NCBI GenBank assembly: GCA_903922455.1 | Contig: CAIXTT010000180.1 | Coordinates: 1-42,070 of the forward strand | Reading direction: 5' to 3' | DNA from: an uncultured Bacteroidota bacterium | Lineage (GTDB): Bacteria; Bacteroidota; Bacteroidia; AKYH767-A; OLB10 | Length of the DNA stretch: 42,070 bases | In this document: positions 8,494 through 16,910 of the stretch, piece after piece | How the letters are laid out: each line of letters begins with the position of its first letter | Position numbering within the stretch: position 1 is the stretch's first letter | Position numbers and translations under genes: made by a program | Notes under the pieces: generated by a model | The model's input: the letters and a program-made list of their open reading frames with translations, nothing else | Databases searched by the model: none | What the model was told of the DNA's origin: nothing

Positions 8494-9264
8494 GTGCAAA
8501 ACAAAACTCGAATATCTGTAGTTTCCTATTTAAATGCTCGACCTTTTGTATTTGGAATGGAGCATCAATTAGCAAATGATGAATTCATCATTGAGAAAGA
8601 CATCCCTTCTACATGTGCTTCTAAACTTATGGGAAATCAAACGGATATTGGGTTGATTCCAGTAGCGATGATTTTATCTTTAAAGGAAGCCCATCTTCTT
8701 ACTTCATATGGAATCGTAGCAGATGGAAAAGTAGATTCAGTAGTGCTTGTTAGCAATTCCCCATTGACTGAAATAAAAAAAATTGTTTTAGATCAAGAAT
8801 CGAGAACCTCCGTATTACTTGCAAAAATTCTTGCCAAAGAATTATGGAACATCCAACCAGAATGGATCAATGAAAATGCTGAAAGTTCAATTTTACAGGA
8901 GGAGCAATATACTGCTGCCGTCATTATTGGCGACCGAGCATTGAAATATAAATCTACATTCACTTATTGTTATGACTTAGCAGCATGTTGGAAAGAACTC
9001 ACGGGGCTTCCCTTTGTATTTGCCGCTTGGGTTAGTAATAAGTTGATAGATGACGGAATTATTCAGAAGTTAGAATCCTCATTTCATTATGGCGTAACCC
9101 ATCGAGTAGAAATCTTTCCAACACTAGCAATAGAATATCCCGAATTTAATATTTCGCAATACTTACAGAAAAGAATACTTTATAAAATAGACAATAAAGC
9201 CCGGGAAGGACTTCAATTATTTTTAAAAAAGATTAAGGAAATAAGTTATACCGACGCAACTTAA
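8494..9264 (+). CDS. mqnA: Chorismate dehydratase MqnA (futalosine pathway)
   Basis: This 256-residue protein starts with RISVVSYLNARPFVFGMEH, the hallmark N-terminus of MqnA, followed by the substrate-binding elements PSTCASKLMGNQTDIGLIPV and LTGLPFVFAAWVS. MqnA has a periplasmic-binding-protein fold and removes water from chorismate to give 3-[(1-carboxyvinyl)oxy]benzoate, the first step of the futalosine route to menaquinone. The start is a GTG six bases after holA; the next in-frame ATG would delete the conserved N-terminus, so GTG is required. The other mqn genes are not in this window. The gene suggests that the organism uses the futalosine route and not the classical MenFDHCEB route, which is informative for its placement within Bacteroidota. 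Confidence 0.9.
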   Translation: MQNKTRISVVSYLNARPFVFGMEHQLANDEFIIEKDIPSTCASKLMGNQTDIGLIPVAMILSLKEAHLLTSYGIVADGKVDSVVLVSNSPLTEIKKIVLDQESRTSVLLAKILAKELWNIQPEWINENAESSILQEEQYTAAVIIGDRALKYKSTFTYCYDLAACWKELTGLPFVFAAWVSNKLIDDGIIQKLESSFHYGVTHRVEIFPTLAIEYPEFNISQYLQKRILYKIDNKAREGLQLFLKKIKEISYTDAT

Positions 9265-9330
9265 AAAATAGTCCAATCTCTTAATCGTACTGCTTTGGTT
9301 TAGGCCTTTGAAGTACCCATTAAAGTCAAT

Positions 9331-9355
9331 GTAGGTTGTCAAAATACAACCCTAC
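9331..9355. terminator. Hairpin between convergent mqnA and small-protein gene
   Basis: GTAGG-TTGT pairs with ACAACCCTAC across a six-base loop, with one bulge. It lies between two convergent genes and could end transcription from either side. There is no long T run on either flank, so a strong intrinsic terminator is not certain. Confidence 0.4.
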
Positions 9356-9394
9356 TTATTGGAATAGAATAGTATTGTATTATTATTAAAAAAA

Positions 9395-9676
9395 TTAAGC
9401 TCTGTGATCGAAATCGAAAAGTCGATCGGTATCATCTGAAGCTTTTTTAATCAATTGCATCTGTGTTTTCGTCAATCCTTGATCTTGTTGATTCATTCTC
9501 GCGTTAATTTTATCGCTTGATGAAGTTAATTTATTTCGACTTGGGATTAAGCGCACCATCAATTCGTTCACAATAGTTAATCGTTGCGCTGGCTCTAGTT
9601 GTTGTAATAAATTTTTCATTTGAACGATGCATTGATCGAGTTCTTGCTTTACTTGAATCTCAGAATTTGTTTTCAT
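9395..9676 (-). CDS. Small helical protein of unknown function downstream of the histidine kinase
   Basis: I do not recognise this protein. A longer frame from 9742 overlaps the end of the kinase gene, but the ATG at 9676 (MKTNSEIQVKQELDQCIVQM) lies 43 bases after the kinase stop and is the better start, giving 93 residues. The product is rich in Gln, Leu, Lys and Arg and should be almost entirely helical. It has no signal peptide or membrane segment and a single Cys. It is in the same direction as, and close behind, the PAS histidine kinase, so it could be co-expressed and act with it, for example as a cytoplasmic partner; that is inference from position only. It converges on mqnA, with a hairpin between them. 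Confidence 0.6.
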   Translation of the reverse strand: MKTNSEIQVKQELDQCIVQMKNLLQQLEPAQRLTIVNELMVRLIPSRNKLTSSSDKINARMNQQDQGLTKTQMQLIKKASDDTDRLFDFDHRA

Positions 9677-9719
9677 GGCTGGTGTTAAAGTCCTATTACG
9701 ACGAAGTTGGAAAAGTGTT

Positions 9720-11480
9720 TCACGACATAAAATCTTCAGCAAGCAATGACTCCTCCATACTTGCCTTTTTTACTTTTGGCCAATTAAAACAGAATGTGGC
9801 TCCTTTTCCTTTTTCCGACTCCACCCATATCTTTCCACCTTCTTCTTCAACAATCTTTTTAACGATGGCTAGTCCAACACCACGAGATTCCACTTCATCA
9901 CGCGCATTCAATGTTTGGAAGATCACAAAAATCTTTTCATGATAGCGTGGTTCGATGCCAGGGCCATTATCTTTCACAAAAAACTTCCAGTCGTTTCCTT
10001 GATCTTCACATCGAATTTCAACTTGAATGTCTTCTTTATCGTTATACTTAATAGCGTTTTGGATAAGATTCAAAAATACTTGCTGAAGCTTGACGCGTTC
10101 GGCTCTCATATTGGGCAAATTATCTCTTACATTGATTACTGCATTTGCAGGTGGTCCGATGAGATCAATAGAATCACGAACCAATTCATTCACTTCGAAT
10201 GGTTGAAGCTCACCAGAGGTTTTACTCGCTTTCGTATAATCTAGAATTCCATTAATTAATCCTTCCATACGAACTACACGACCTTTGATGGTATTAAAAT
10301 GTTCTAAAAGATCAGCAGGTAGACGATCACCCATATCCTCTTCAATCCATCCCGTTAAATTTCCAATTGCACGAACAGGTGCTTTCAAGTCATGAGAAAC
10401 TACATAAGCGAATTTGTCGAGCTCAGAAATTGTTTTCTCCAAATTCTTCATATAGCGATTCATTTTTTCTTCGGCTAATTTTCTAGGTGTGATATCACTT
10501 TCGATATAAATATACTTCGCCTCCGTCTCTGTATCGGCATCGGAAGCAATTGGAGTCATTGTAATTTGTGTCCAGAATGGTTCACCTGATTTCTTATACT
10601 TTAAAAGTTCACAAGAAAAGGCTTCATGATTTGTAATGGCTAGGTTTAATGCAGCAATTGTATCTTGATTCGATTTTTTTCCTGTTAAAAGATGATGTGG
10701 ATTTTGCCCTACGATATCATCAAAGTAGAATCCTGTAAGACGAACAAATCCATCATTCACCCATTCTGCAATTCCATCACTGTTTGTAATGATAATTGCA
10801 TTGTCTGCTTTACTAGCTACAACAGAAAGTTTATGCAATTCCTTATTCGCTTCTCTCAACTCATTTCTTTGCACTGTTATTCTCTCAATGACAACATTTT
10901 TTCCGCTCTCTAGATAATTCATCTGAGTAGAAAGAATCAGCATGGCTAAAAAGAAAGTGGTGAGATAATCGATATTTATTAATTCAACGGTATCTCCGAT
11001 CAGCGCATAGGAGATCAAATCTGTGTATTCCGTGGCATACCAAAAGAAAACAATATTTATAGCGATGAGGGTAAACACAATTTTACCAGCCGTATTCCCG
11101 AGGAGCATATATCCCAGCAACATGAGTCCAGCCATGTACATAATTGCTGAAGCTCGAATTCCACCTGAATAATAAGAAATGATATGAAGTGTTGTAAATG
11201 CTCCCAGGACGATTACATAATAAGCAAGCCGATGATTCTTATGAAAAGGCAGATAGAAATAATTTACAACTAGTACTAAACCAAGAATTCCTATAAGGAT
11301 ACCCGAAAAGTTACCGACATCTACCACATACCAGGCTTGGAAAAAAGCGTAAAAAATAACTGCTGCTGCAGTAATAGTTGTAGCTCTAAACAGACGATAT
11401 CTCTGACGTGCGATGAGATCATCAGCAGGGATGCTGTTATGATACTTTTCGTTATTCTTGAATATATTTAGATTACGCAT
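9720..11480 (-). CDS. Membrane-bound PAS sensor histidine kinase
   Basis: This 586-residue protein has about six membrane segments in residues 33-190, a short coiled linker, one PAS domain (about 215-340, with DNAIIITNSDGIAEWVNDGF and KSGEPFWTQITMTPI), a HisKA dimerisation domain with the phospho-acceptor in YVVSHDLKAPVRAI, and a HATPase domain with N box NLIQNAIKYN, G1 box DNGPGI and G2 box VGLAIVKK. The PAS and HisKA sequences resemble phytochrome-like kinases of Bacteroidota that pair with small CheY-like regulators of the Rcp1 type. A single-domain regulator of exactly that type lies divergently 143 bases away (11624), a plausible partner. No receiver or DNA-binding domain is fused. The signal is unknown; the membrane part resembles no sensor domain I can name. 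The 93-residue protein downstream may be co-transcribed. Confidence 0.88.
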   Translation of the reverse strand: MRNLNIFKNNEKYHNSIPADDLIARQRYRLFRATTITAAAVIFYAFFQAWYVVDVGNFSGILIGILGLVLVVNYFYLPFHKNHRLAYYVIVLGAFTTLHIISYYSGGIRASAIMYMAGLMLLGYMLLGNTAGKIVFTLIAINIVFFWYATEYTDLISYALIGDTVELINIDYLTTFFLAMLILSTQMNYLESGKNVVIERITVQRNELREANKELHKLSVVASKADNAIIITNSDGIAEWVNDGFVRLTGFYFDDIVGQNPHHLLTGKKSNQDTIAALNLAITNHEAFSCELLKYKKSGEPFWTQITMTPIASDADTETEAKYIYIESDITPRKLAEEKMNRYMKNLEKTISELDKFAYVVSHDLKAPVRAIGNLTGWIEEDMGDRLPADLLEHFNTIKGRVVRMEGLINGILDYTKASKTSGELQPFEVNELVRDSIDLIGPPANAVINVRDNLPNMRAERVKLQQVFLNLIQNAIKYNDKEDIQVEIRCEDQGNDWKFFVKDNGPGIEPRYHEKIFVIFQTLNARDEVESRGVGLAIVKKIVEEEGGKIWVESEKGKGATFCFNWPKVKKASMEESLLAEDFMS

Positions 11481-11623
11481 TTAAATTTCTTAACCGCTTA
11501 GCCCTTTTTTGTTTGTTGTATTAATTCTACATTTGACAACTTAGAATACTAGAAAAAGAATTTTTACTAATGATGTGTACGAACATTAGCTTTAGTTGTT
11601 ACAATACTTATAAAAAATAAGCT

Positions 11624-12052
11624 ATGAGCGAACAAACTATCACTATTCTTCACGTAGAGGATGACCAGGTTGACAAAATGGTTATTGAGAGAGTATTTAA
11701 ACGACTTAATCTTACTAATAATTTACTGCACGCATCGAATGGCGAAGAGGCTTTGGATGTGCTGCGAGGAACCAATGGAAAAGAGAAGTTGGAGAAATTA
11801 CCACAAGTGATTTTGCTTGACATCAATATGCCAAAAATGAACGGATTGGAGTTCTTAAAAGAATTGAGAAGCGATCCTACAATCAATTTCATTAGTGTTT
11901 TTGTGTTAACAACGTCTAATGATGATTATGATAGAAAAGAAGCCTATAAACATAATGTTGCTGGATACTTTGTAAAGCCGGTGGATATTAGTCAGTTTGA
12001 GACCACCTTTCTGACTTTATCGAATTTTTGGAAGATTTGCGTTTGGCTATAA
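11624..12052 (+). CDS. Single-domain response regulator, Rcp1/CheY-like
   Basis: This 142-residue protein is one receiver domain and nothing else. The acidic pocket is VEDDQ (E12, D13, D14), the phosphorylated Asp is D66 in LLDINMPKMNG, the switch Thr lies in VFVLTTSND, and the conserved Lys is in YFVKPVD. The insertion LRGTNGKEKLEKLP between strand 2 and strand 3 and the tail LSNFWKICVWL are typical of Rcp1-like regulators that accept phosphate from phytochrome-type or PAS kinases. With no output domain it must act by protein contact or in a phosphorelay. It is divergent from the PAS histidine kinase, the likely cognate partner. The C-terminal tail after FWKIC is short, but the receiver fold itself is complete. 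Confidence 0.88.
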   Translation: MSEQTITILHVEDDQVDKMVIERVFKRLNLTNNLLHASNGEEALDVLRGTNGKEKLEKLPQVILLDINMPKMNGLEFLKELRSDPTINFISVFVLTTSNDDYDRKEAYKHNVAGYFVKPVDISQFETTFLTLSNFWKICVWL

Positions 12053-12124
12053 AAAAGGTTTTACTCTTAAAATTAGATTTCAACAATAAATCCTTGTATT
12101 ATTTTGATCTAAATTAGACCTTTT
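12053..12124. terminator. Bipartite inverted repeat between convergent genes (possible terminator)
   Basis: Directly after the response regulator stop, AAAAGGT at 12053-12059 and AATTAGAT at 12071-12078 are matched in reverse by ATCTAAATT at 12107-12115 and ACCTTTT at 12118-12124. The arms would fold into a long imperfect hairpin covering the gap between the two converging genes. The loop is long and there is no compact GC stem, so the call is weak. Confidence 0.3.
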
Positions 12125-13433
12125 GACGTTTATCCATTTTAAAATACCGATTTATCTCTTTCATTGAAGTACCGGTATCAGCCATTGCCAAAGGCAATTG
12201 TTGAGCAATTTGAGTCAACAATCCATTAATATCTTCCTTATTCATATGCAATGAAAGAGGAATTCTCATACCTGTATTATGATAAGATACGGAAGGGAAA
12301 ACCGAGAGGTTCACATAATATCCATTATTTATAAGTCGGCTTACCATATTGTAACCCATATGTGGTTTACCAAGGCAAACAAATTTTATTGGAGAAATAT
12401 CATCTGAAATAATTGGGATTTCGAGCAACTTGGCTGTTTGATTAAAATATTTAATCCGGTCTTGCAATTGTTTTTGCAACGTGTAAATTTCCGAAGACAA
12501 ATGAATTTTGGCGGAGGCGACTGCTGCTCCGAGAATGGGCGGTGGAATTTGAATTGAAAAAATTGACGTTTTGCCGTAATCATGGACACGACGAAACTCT
12601 TCATCATTTGGAAAAATCATAACGCCGCCACTTGCTCCAAACGCTTTACCTAAAGATGTTGTTAAATAAATTCGATCATGTTTAGGTACTTGACTTCTTA
12701 CGTAGCCCGAACCGTTTTCACCTGACCAACTCATTCCATGTGCATCATCGATGTACAAATAAAGTTGCTCATAAATATCCATCAACTTAACAATTTCTTT
12801 CACGGGTGCTAAATCTCCAAACATCGAATAAACTCCATCAGACAAATACCAAATTTTCTTGTGCGTCAGGCTTAATTCTTTCACCCGATCTTCAAGTAAG
12901 TCGAGTCGATTGTGACGAATAATCTCCACATGAATATTTCTTTCATTCAACAATGAAACTGCCATTTGAACACTTGAATGTACGCTTACGTCCATTACGA
13001 TGGCATCTTCATCACCAATAAGAATGGGAAGATTGCTTAAATGCCCAAGCGTTGTCGTATTAAAAACAGCAGCAGGAGCATCAAATATTTTAGCTAATTT
13101 TTCCTCTAACTCGCCATACAATGGAGAAGAGAGATACGAGCGGGAAGAAGAAAACTGTACACCAAAACGAGTAATTGCATCAATTGCACCACCCATCAAT
13201 CGTTGGTCAAGATCAAGACCGAAGTAACTGCAAGAGCTAAAATTCTTCAGTTTTTTTCCTTTTAGTGTCACATGGCGCCCATCAAATTCGTCATCTTCCA
13301 CTGTTTGCAATATAATTCCTAACTTTTTACCTGAAATAGAAACTTCGTCTAGCAATTCTAGAATTTGTTCGTGCTTACTTTTTACACTGTTGCCGACCTC
13401 CATACGTCCTTTAGTTTTTTTGAAACAATACAT
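12114..13433 (-). CDS. PLP-dependent alpha-oxoamine synthase-like enzyme (BioF/SPT superfamily)
   Basis: This 439-residue protein is a fold-type I aminotransferase-superfamily enzyme of the alpha-oxoamine synthase group. The PLP lysine is K263 in TTSLGKAFGASGG, the ring-binding Asp and the following His are in YIDDAHGMSW (D230, H232), and a His in TTTLGHLSNL sits where the ring-stacking residue is found. Such enzymes condense an amino acid with an acyl-thioester (8-amino-7-oxononanoate synthase, serine palmitoyltransferase, glycine C-acetyltransferase, cysteate acyltransferase). The motif FSSSRSYLSSPLYGELEEKL differs from the SGSR-type loop of standard BioF and serine palmitoyltransferase, so I do not assign the substrate. 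No biotin, sphingolipid or sulfonolipid gene is adjacent. The start may be the ATG at 13433 or, ten codons in, the ATG at 13403 (MEVGNSV). Confidence 0.72.
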   Translation of the reverse strand: MYCFKKTKGRMEVGNSVKSKHEQILELLDEVSISGKKLGIILQTVEDDEFDGRHVTLKGKKLKNFSSCSYFGLDLDQRLMGGAIDAITRFGVQFSSSRSYLSSPLYGELEEKLAKIFDAPAAVFNTTTLGHLSNLPILIGDEDAIVMDVSVHSSVQMAVSLLNERNIHVEIIRHNRLDLLEDRVKELSLTHKKIWYLSDGVYSMFGDLAPVKEIVKLMDIYEQLYLYIDDAHGMSWSGENGSGYVRSQVPKHDRIYLTTSLGKAFGASGGVMIFPNDEEFRRVHDYGKTSIFSIQIPPPILGAAVASAKIHLSSEIYTLQKQLQDRIKYFNQTAKLLEIPIISDDISPIKFVCLGKPHMGYNMVSRLINNGYYVNLSVFPSVSYHNTGMRIPLSLHMNKEDINGLLTQIAQQLPLAMADTGTSMKEINRYFKMDKRQKV

Positions 13434-13619
13434 GAAAAATCTCTTACCCTACATGGTATGCTAAAATTAGGTCAGAGATGGAATTAATTATCCTTCAAAG
13501 TATACAGTTATCAACCTAACAATGTTAATTGAAAGCAACGCTGTAATCAAAAGAAAATTCGCACCAATTAATGGAAACTTTAAAAAGTAAAAAGAAGATT
13601 TAAGTTATAAAAGCAGAAA

Positions 13620-15569
13620 CTAGTTCAGTTTTGCTGTGGAAATTACTTCCTTCACTTTTAGCTCAAAGCCATTACTTCGTATATCCCCTAGAGATATCAT
13701 GCATGGGCTTTCAAGGACTAAGTTTTGTGATAAGTTTAACACCTGAGATGTGCCGGCTTTATTTACTACTAATTTACCGATAACATTTTGTTTAGGTTGT
13801 GTTTGGAAAATTCCTGTCTCTTGCGGATTAGAATTTAAGTAATAATAATAGGTTGCTCCAGAATTAAAAGTTCGTTTTTCAGTTTGGATATTTCCTTTTG
13901 AGCCGCTCGAGTATATTCCTTCTGGGTGACCAATTGCAAGCATGGTATTATTTTCCAAAACAAACTCGCCCTCACCATTCACCACAACTTTCTCGCAATA
14001 CAATTCTGCACCATCACTAATCTGAAAGGTAGACCCTTTTGAAATATTACCAAATATTTCACCTTTTATTTGCAATACATGTTTATTTGCGACCGTAACA
14101 TTTCCAAGATTTGCTTTACACAATGGTTTTTGAATCCATCTGGAAGTTCCAGAACCTGACATGATAAATTCAGAAGTGGCGCTTCTATCCGTAGTGAAAA
14201 TACCACTCAATAAAATGACATCTTCCTTAACATGCATCTTTAAAGCTGCCTTCTGGTTCGTCTTATCCATTTTTGCATCATAAAACTCACCTCCTTTCAA
14301 GATGAAATCTTGTGCAACAGAACAAGACAAATTTCCATTGTTAGCGCCAAAAAACAAACCACCCATTTGAATAAAACTGCCATTAATGTTTAACAAATTA
14401 TTACCAGTGAAGAAAATTCCTGAAAGATCTTTTCCCGTTTTCCTAATTTCAAAATCACCTTGAATCTGCTCGACTTTTCCACCCAGATCGATGGAAGAAA
14501 CATCTGCTGCATCTAATACAAGATTTCCAAAATTAATTTCAGGTCGGAAAGTGTTGGAACCATATTTAAAAAACAATTGAGTAGACTTCGGACTTAACCT
14601 ATTCTTTAATCCGGGGAACCACCCGGTACTGTTATGAATATACATGGCTCCATTGTCCATATAAAATTCATTAAAAGAATAAAAATTATTGATTGAAGTA
14701 TCCATCTGGACAACGCCACCAAAAGCAACATAAATTGCATTCAATCTTAAAGGGGAAGTAATTCGTAATTCCCCGCCTTTTTCTATTACTAAAGTTTGTA
14801 GATTAGAACCTGTACTACTTATCATCCGATGTCCGGATTGAATAAAATAGCTGTTACGTACTTCATTCATTTGACGAGGAGACATTCCTGAACCATCTCT
14901 TTTAGAATTCCAGGAATTAACTTTACCCAAAGAAAAATTACCCATTGAATAAAAGGGAATATTTGATTGTACAAATCGCTTTCCAATTGGATCAACAACG
15001 ACAGGCAAATAGGAAATAGCACCTATTCGAATTTCTTTACACATAGCATCCACTGTTCCAGGCGTTGAATTCGCATTGGTAAAAACATCAAAAGTTAACC
15101 AAAAGAAATTTTTTCCTGGCAATAAAGTTTGGCTTGCAGAAAACACAAAAGGTTTGTCGTTAATGGCAGGAATCGTAGTCCCTACAATTTGCTGAATTGA
15201 AAATTCAGGATCATTGCCGGTATACCACAATCGCGCATTTTCTATGTTTTGCTCAATAGGAATTGAAGTTCCTGCTGCAGAAAATGTAAAAGAATTGATT
15301 TTTACAGGAGTTCCTTTACCGCTTGTCTCCACCACAACTCCAATTACTTTTTGATTTATGCTTCCTCTCAACACACCACTTGTATCTTGAAAAGTAGTGG
15401 ATTGTTTGTAAGTCATGGATGTGGCCGCTCTCCCCTCTTCCTTTTTTGTGAGATTGAAAACAACTATTAATAAAACTACCAAACCAGAAATGGCGGCGGT
15501 GGTTGCAATAAAAGTTAAACGAAGTTTTGTCTTAAGTGCGGTTTGTTGACGTAAGTTTTTTCTGGCCAT
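13620..15569 (-). CDS. Surface/exported protein with BNR-associated N-terminal domain
   Basis: This 649-residue protein has a basic N-terminus, a membrane segment at about 19-40 (AISGLVVLLIVVFNL), and then a domain resembling the BNR_assoc_N family found before sialidase-type repeats in Bacteroidota (GVVVETSGKGTPVKINSFTF, then RLWYTGN, then FWLTFDVFTNA, about 65-190). The remaining 450 residues are Gly/Ser/Asn-rich beta-strand repeats, as in parallel-helix surface proteins of the phylum (LNINGSFIQMGGLFFGANNG is a representative piece). I see no BNR Asp-box repeats and no type IX C-terminal sorting domain; it ends at EVISTAKLN, so it may stay anchored by its N-terminal segment. There is no evidence of enzymatic function. 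A perfect inverted repeat lies 34 bases upstream. Confidence 0.68.
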   Translation of the reverse strand: MARKNLRQQTALKTKLRLTFIATTAAISGLVVLLIVVFNLTKKEEGRAATSMTYKQSTTFQDTSGVLRGSINQKVIGVVVETSGKGTPVKINSFTFSAAGTSIPIEQNIENARLWYTGNDPEFSIQQIVGTTIPAINDKPFVFSASQTLLPGKNFFWLTFDVFTNANSTPGTVDAMCKEIRIGAISYLPVVVDPIGKRFVQSNIPFYSMGNFSLGKVNSWNSKRDGSGMSPRQMNEVRNSYFIQSGHRMISSTGSNLQTLVIEKGGELRITSPLRLNAIYVAFGGVVQMDTSINNFYSFNEFYMDNGAMYIHNSTGWFPGLKNRLSPKSTQLFFKYGSNTFRPEINFGNLVLDAADVSSIDLGGKVEQIQGDFEIRKTGKDLSGIFFTGNNLLNINGSFIQMGGLFFGANNGNLSCSVAQDFILKGGEFYDAKMDKTNQKAALKMHVKEDVILLSGIFTTDRSATSEFIMSGSGTSRWIQKPLCKANLGNVTVANKHVLQIKGEIFGNISKGSTFQISDGAELYCEKVVVNGEGEFVLENNTMLAIGHPEGIYSSGSKGNIQTEKRTFNSGATYYYYLNSNPQETGIFQTQPKQNVIGKLVVNKAGTSQVLNLSQNLVLESPCMISLGDIRSNGFELKVKEVISTAKLN

Positions 15570-15602
15570 GATGGGCTTATTGTTTTATGCCATCTTATAC
15601 TC

Positions 15603-15636
15603 CAATTTTAGAGAAAAGGTTTTGCATCTAAAATTG
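15603..15636. promoter_or_regulatory. Perfect 10-bp inverted repeat upstream of the BNR-domain gene
   Basis: CAATTTTAGA at 15603-15612 is the exact reverse complement of TCTAAAATTG at 15627-15636, with 14 bases between. It lies 34 bases before the start of the 649-residue protein gene. It could be an operator or fold in the leader RNA. There is no T run after it, so a terminator is unlikely. Confidence 0.4.
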
Positions 15637-15674
15637 AAATAACGACTAGAAGTTCGAACCAATTTATCCAAGGC

Positions 15675-15706
15675 AAAAAAAAATAACCGAGCCCTTACAA
15701 GACTCG
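15675..15706 (-). terminator. Intrinsic terminator of hppD
   Basis: On the minus strand, CGAGTCTT, a three-base GTA loop and AGGGCTCG form an eight-pair stem (two G-T pairs), followed within three bases by nine consecutive T. It lies 25 bases after the hppD stop and points the right way. Confidence 0.75.
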
Positions 15707-15730
15707 TCTATTTCATTGATTTAAAACTGA

Positions 15731-16825
15731 TTATAAATTCCCTCTTAATGCTTGTTCTCTTTCAATGGCTTCAAATAAAGCTTTAAAATTTCCTTTGCCG
15801 AATGAGCGAGCGCCTTTACGCTGAATGATTTCAAAAAAGACAGTAGGGCGATCTTCCACGGGCTTCGTAAATAGTTGAAGCAAGTATCCTTCATCATCAC
15901 GGTCCACAAGGATTCCCAATTTGGCCAAATCATCCATATCCTCGTCTATTTTTCCAATTCTTGTTTTAAGATCATCGTAGTAAGTCATTGGAACTTGTAA
16001 AAATTCTACACCACGTTCTTTCAACATGCTGACTGTATCAATAATATTGCTGGTAGCGATGGCAATGTGTTGCACACCTGCACCATGATAAAATTCAAGA
16101 TACTCGTCGATTTGCGATTTCTTTTTTCCTTCGGCAGGTTCATTAATTGGAAACTTCACATATCCATTGCCGTTAGAAACTACTTTTGACATAAGTGCAC
16201 TGTATTCGGTGCTGATGTCTTTGTCATCAAACGTCAGGATCATTTTGAATCCCATGACGTCTTCATAAAACTTTACCCAATCGTTCATCTTACCCAACTC
16301 AACATTTCCTACACAATGATCGATGTATTCAAAGCCCACTGGAGTCGATTTTGAAGAGGACGAAATGGCTTTATAGCCAGGAAGGAAAACTCCTTTATAG
16401 TTTTTTCTTTCTACAAATTTATGAATGGTCTCTCCATAAGTATGTATGGCTGAAATTTTCACTTCACCAAAATCATCTGTAATTGTTTGTGGTTCTGTAT
16501 GCGCCTTGGCTCCCCTTGCCATAGTTTCATAAAAAGATTTCTCTGCATCATCCACCCCCAACGCTAACACTTTTACTCCGTCACCATGATTTGCAACATG
16601 GTTAGTAATTTCATGATTGGGATGGAGGGCGGTTGTCAATACGAAACGAACCTTTCCTTGCTGCAATACATAAGAAGCTCTATCACGAACTCCAGTTTCT
16701 GGACCAGCATATGCAATGAGCTGAAAACCAAAAGCATGCTGATAGTAATAGGCAGATTGTTTGGCATTTCCAACAAAAAATTCGATGTGATCGGTACCAT
16801 TTAGAGGAAGGAAGTCTGTTGTCAT
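15731..16825 (-). CDS. hppD: 4-hydroxyphenylpyruvate dioxygenase
   Basis: This 364-residue protein has both vicinal-oxygen-chelate halves. The N-terminal domain begins NGTDHIEFFVGNAKQSAYYY, and the catalytic C-terminal domain provides the three iron ligands H170 (FEYIDHCVGNV), H253 (GAGVQHIAIAT) and E332 (TVFFEIIQRKG). The C-terminus, GARSFGKGNFKALFEAIERE, is the usual closing helix. The enzyme converts 4-hydroxyphenylpyruvate to homogentisate with molecular oxygen, the second step of tyrosine breakdown, which indicates an aerobic organism. The homogentisate dioxygenase and fumarylacetoacetase genes are not in this window, so the pathway is split across the genome. It is followed by a clear intrinsic terminator and is probably transcribed alone: the DUF6438 gene upstream ends 85 bases before it. 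Confidence 0.93.
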   Translation of the reverse strand: MTTDFLPLNGTDHIEFFVGNAKQSAYYYQHAFGFQLIAYAGPETGVRDRASYVLQQGKVRFVLTTALHPNHEITNHVANHGDGVKVLALGVDDAEKSFYETMARGAKAHTEPQTITDDFGEVKISAIHTYGETIHKFVERKNYKGVFLPGYKAISSSSKSTPVGFEYIDHCVGNVELGKMNDWVKFYEDVMGFKMILTFDDKDISTEYSALMSKVVSNGNGYVKFPINEPAEGKKKSQIDEYLEFYHGAGVQHIAIATSNIIDTVSMLKERGVEFLQVPMTYYDDLKTRIGKIDEDMDDLAKLGILVDRDDEGYLLQLFTKPVEDRPTVFFEIIQRKGARSFGKGNFKALFEAIEREQALRGNL

Positions 16826-16910
16826 GATATTCTTATTTATAGCTGTAAAATTACGATTTTATGCCCAAAATATCACCAAAATATACTTGAAAAATCAATA
16901 TTCTAATGAA

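Noticed and set aside
9395-9742. 115-residue version of the small protein overlapping the kinase gene
   Set aside because: The first 22 residues overlap the kinase coding end and read like out-of-frame sequence; the ATG at 9676 is a better start.
12114-13433. BioF (biotin synthesis) as a firm name
   Set aside because: No bio gene is adjacent and the substrate loop differs; only the superfamily is supported.
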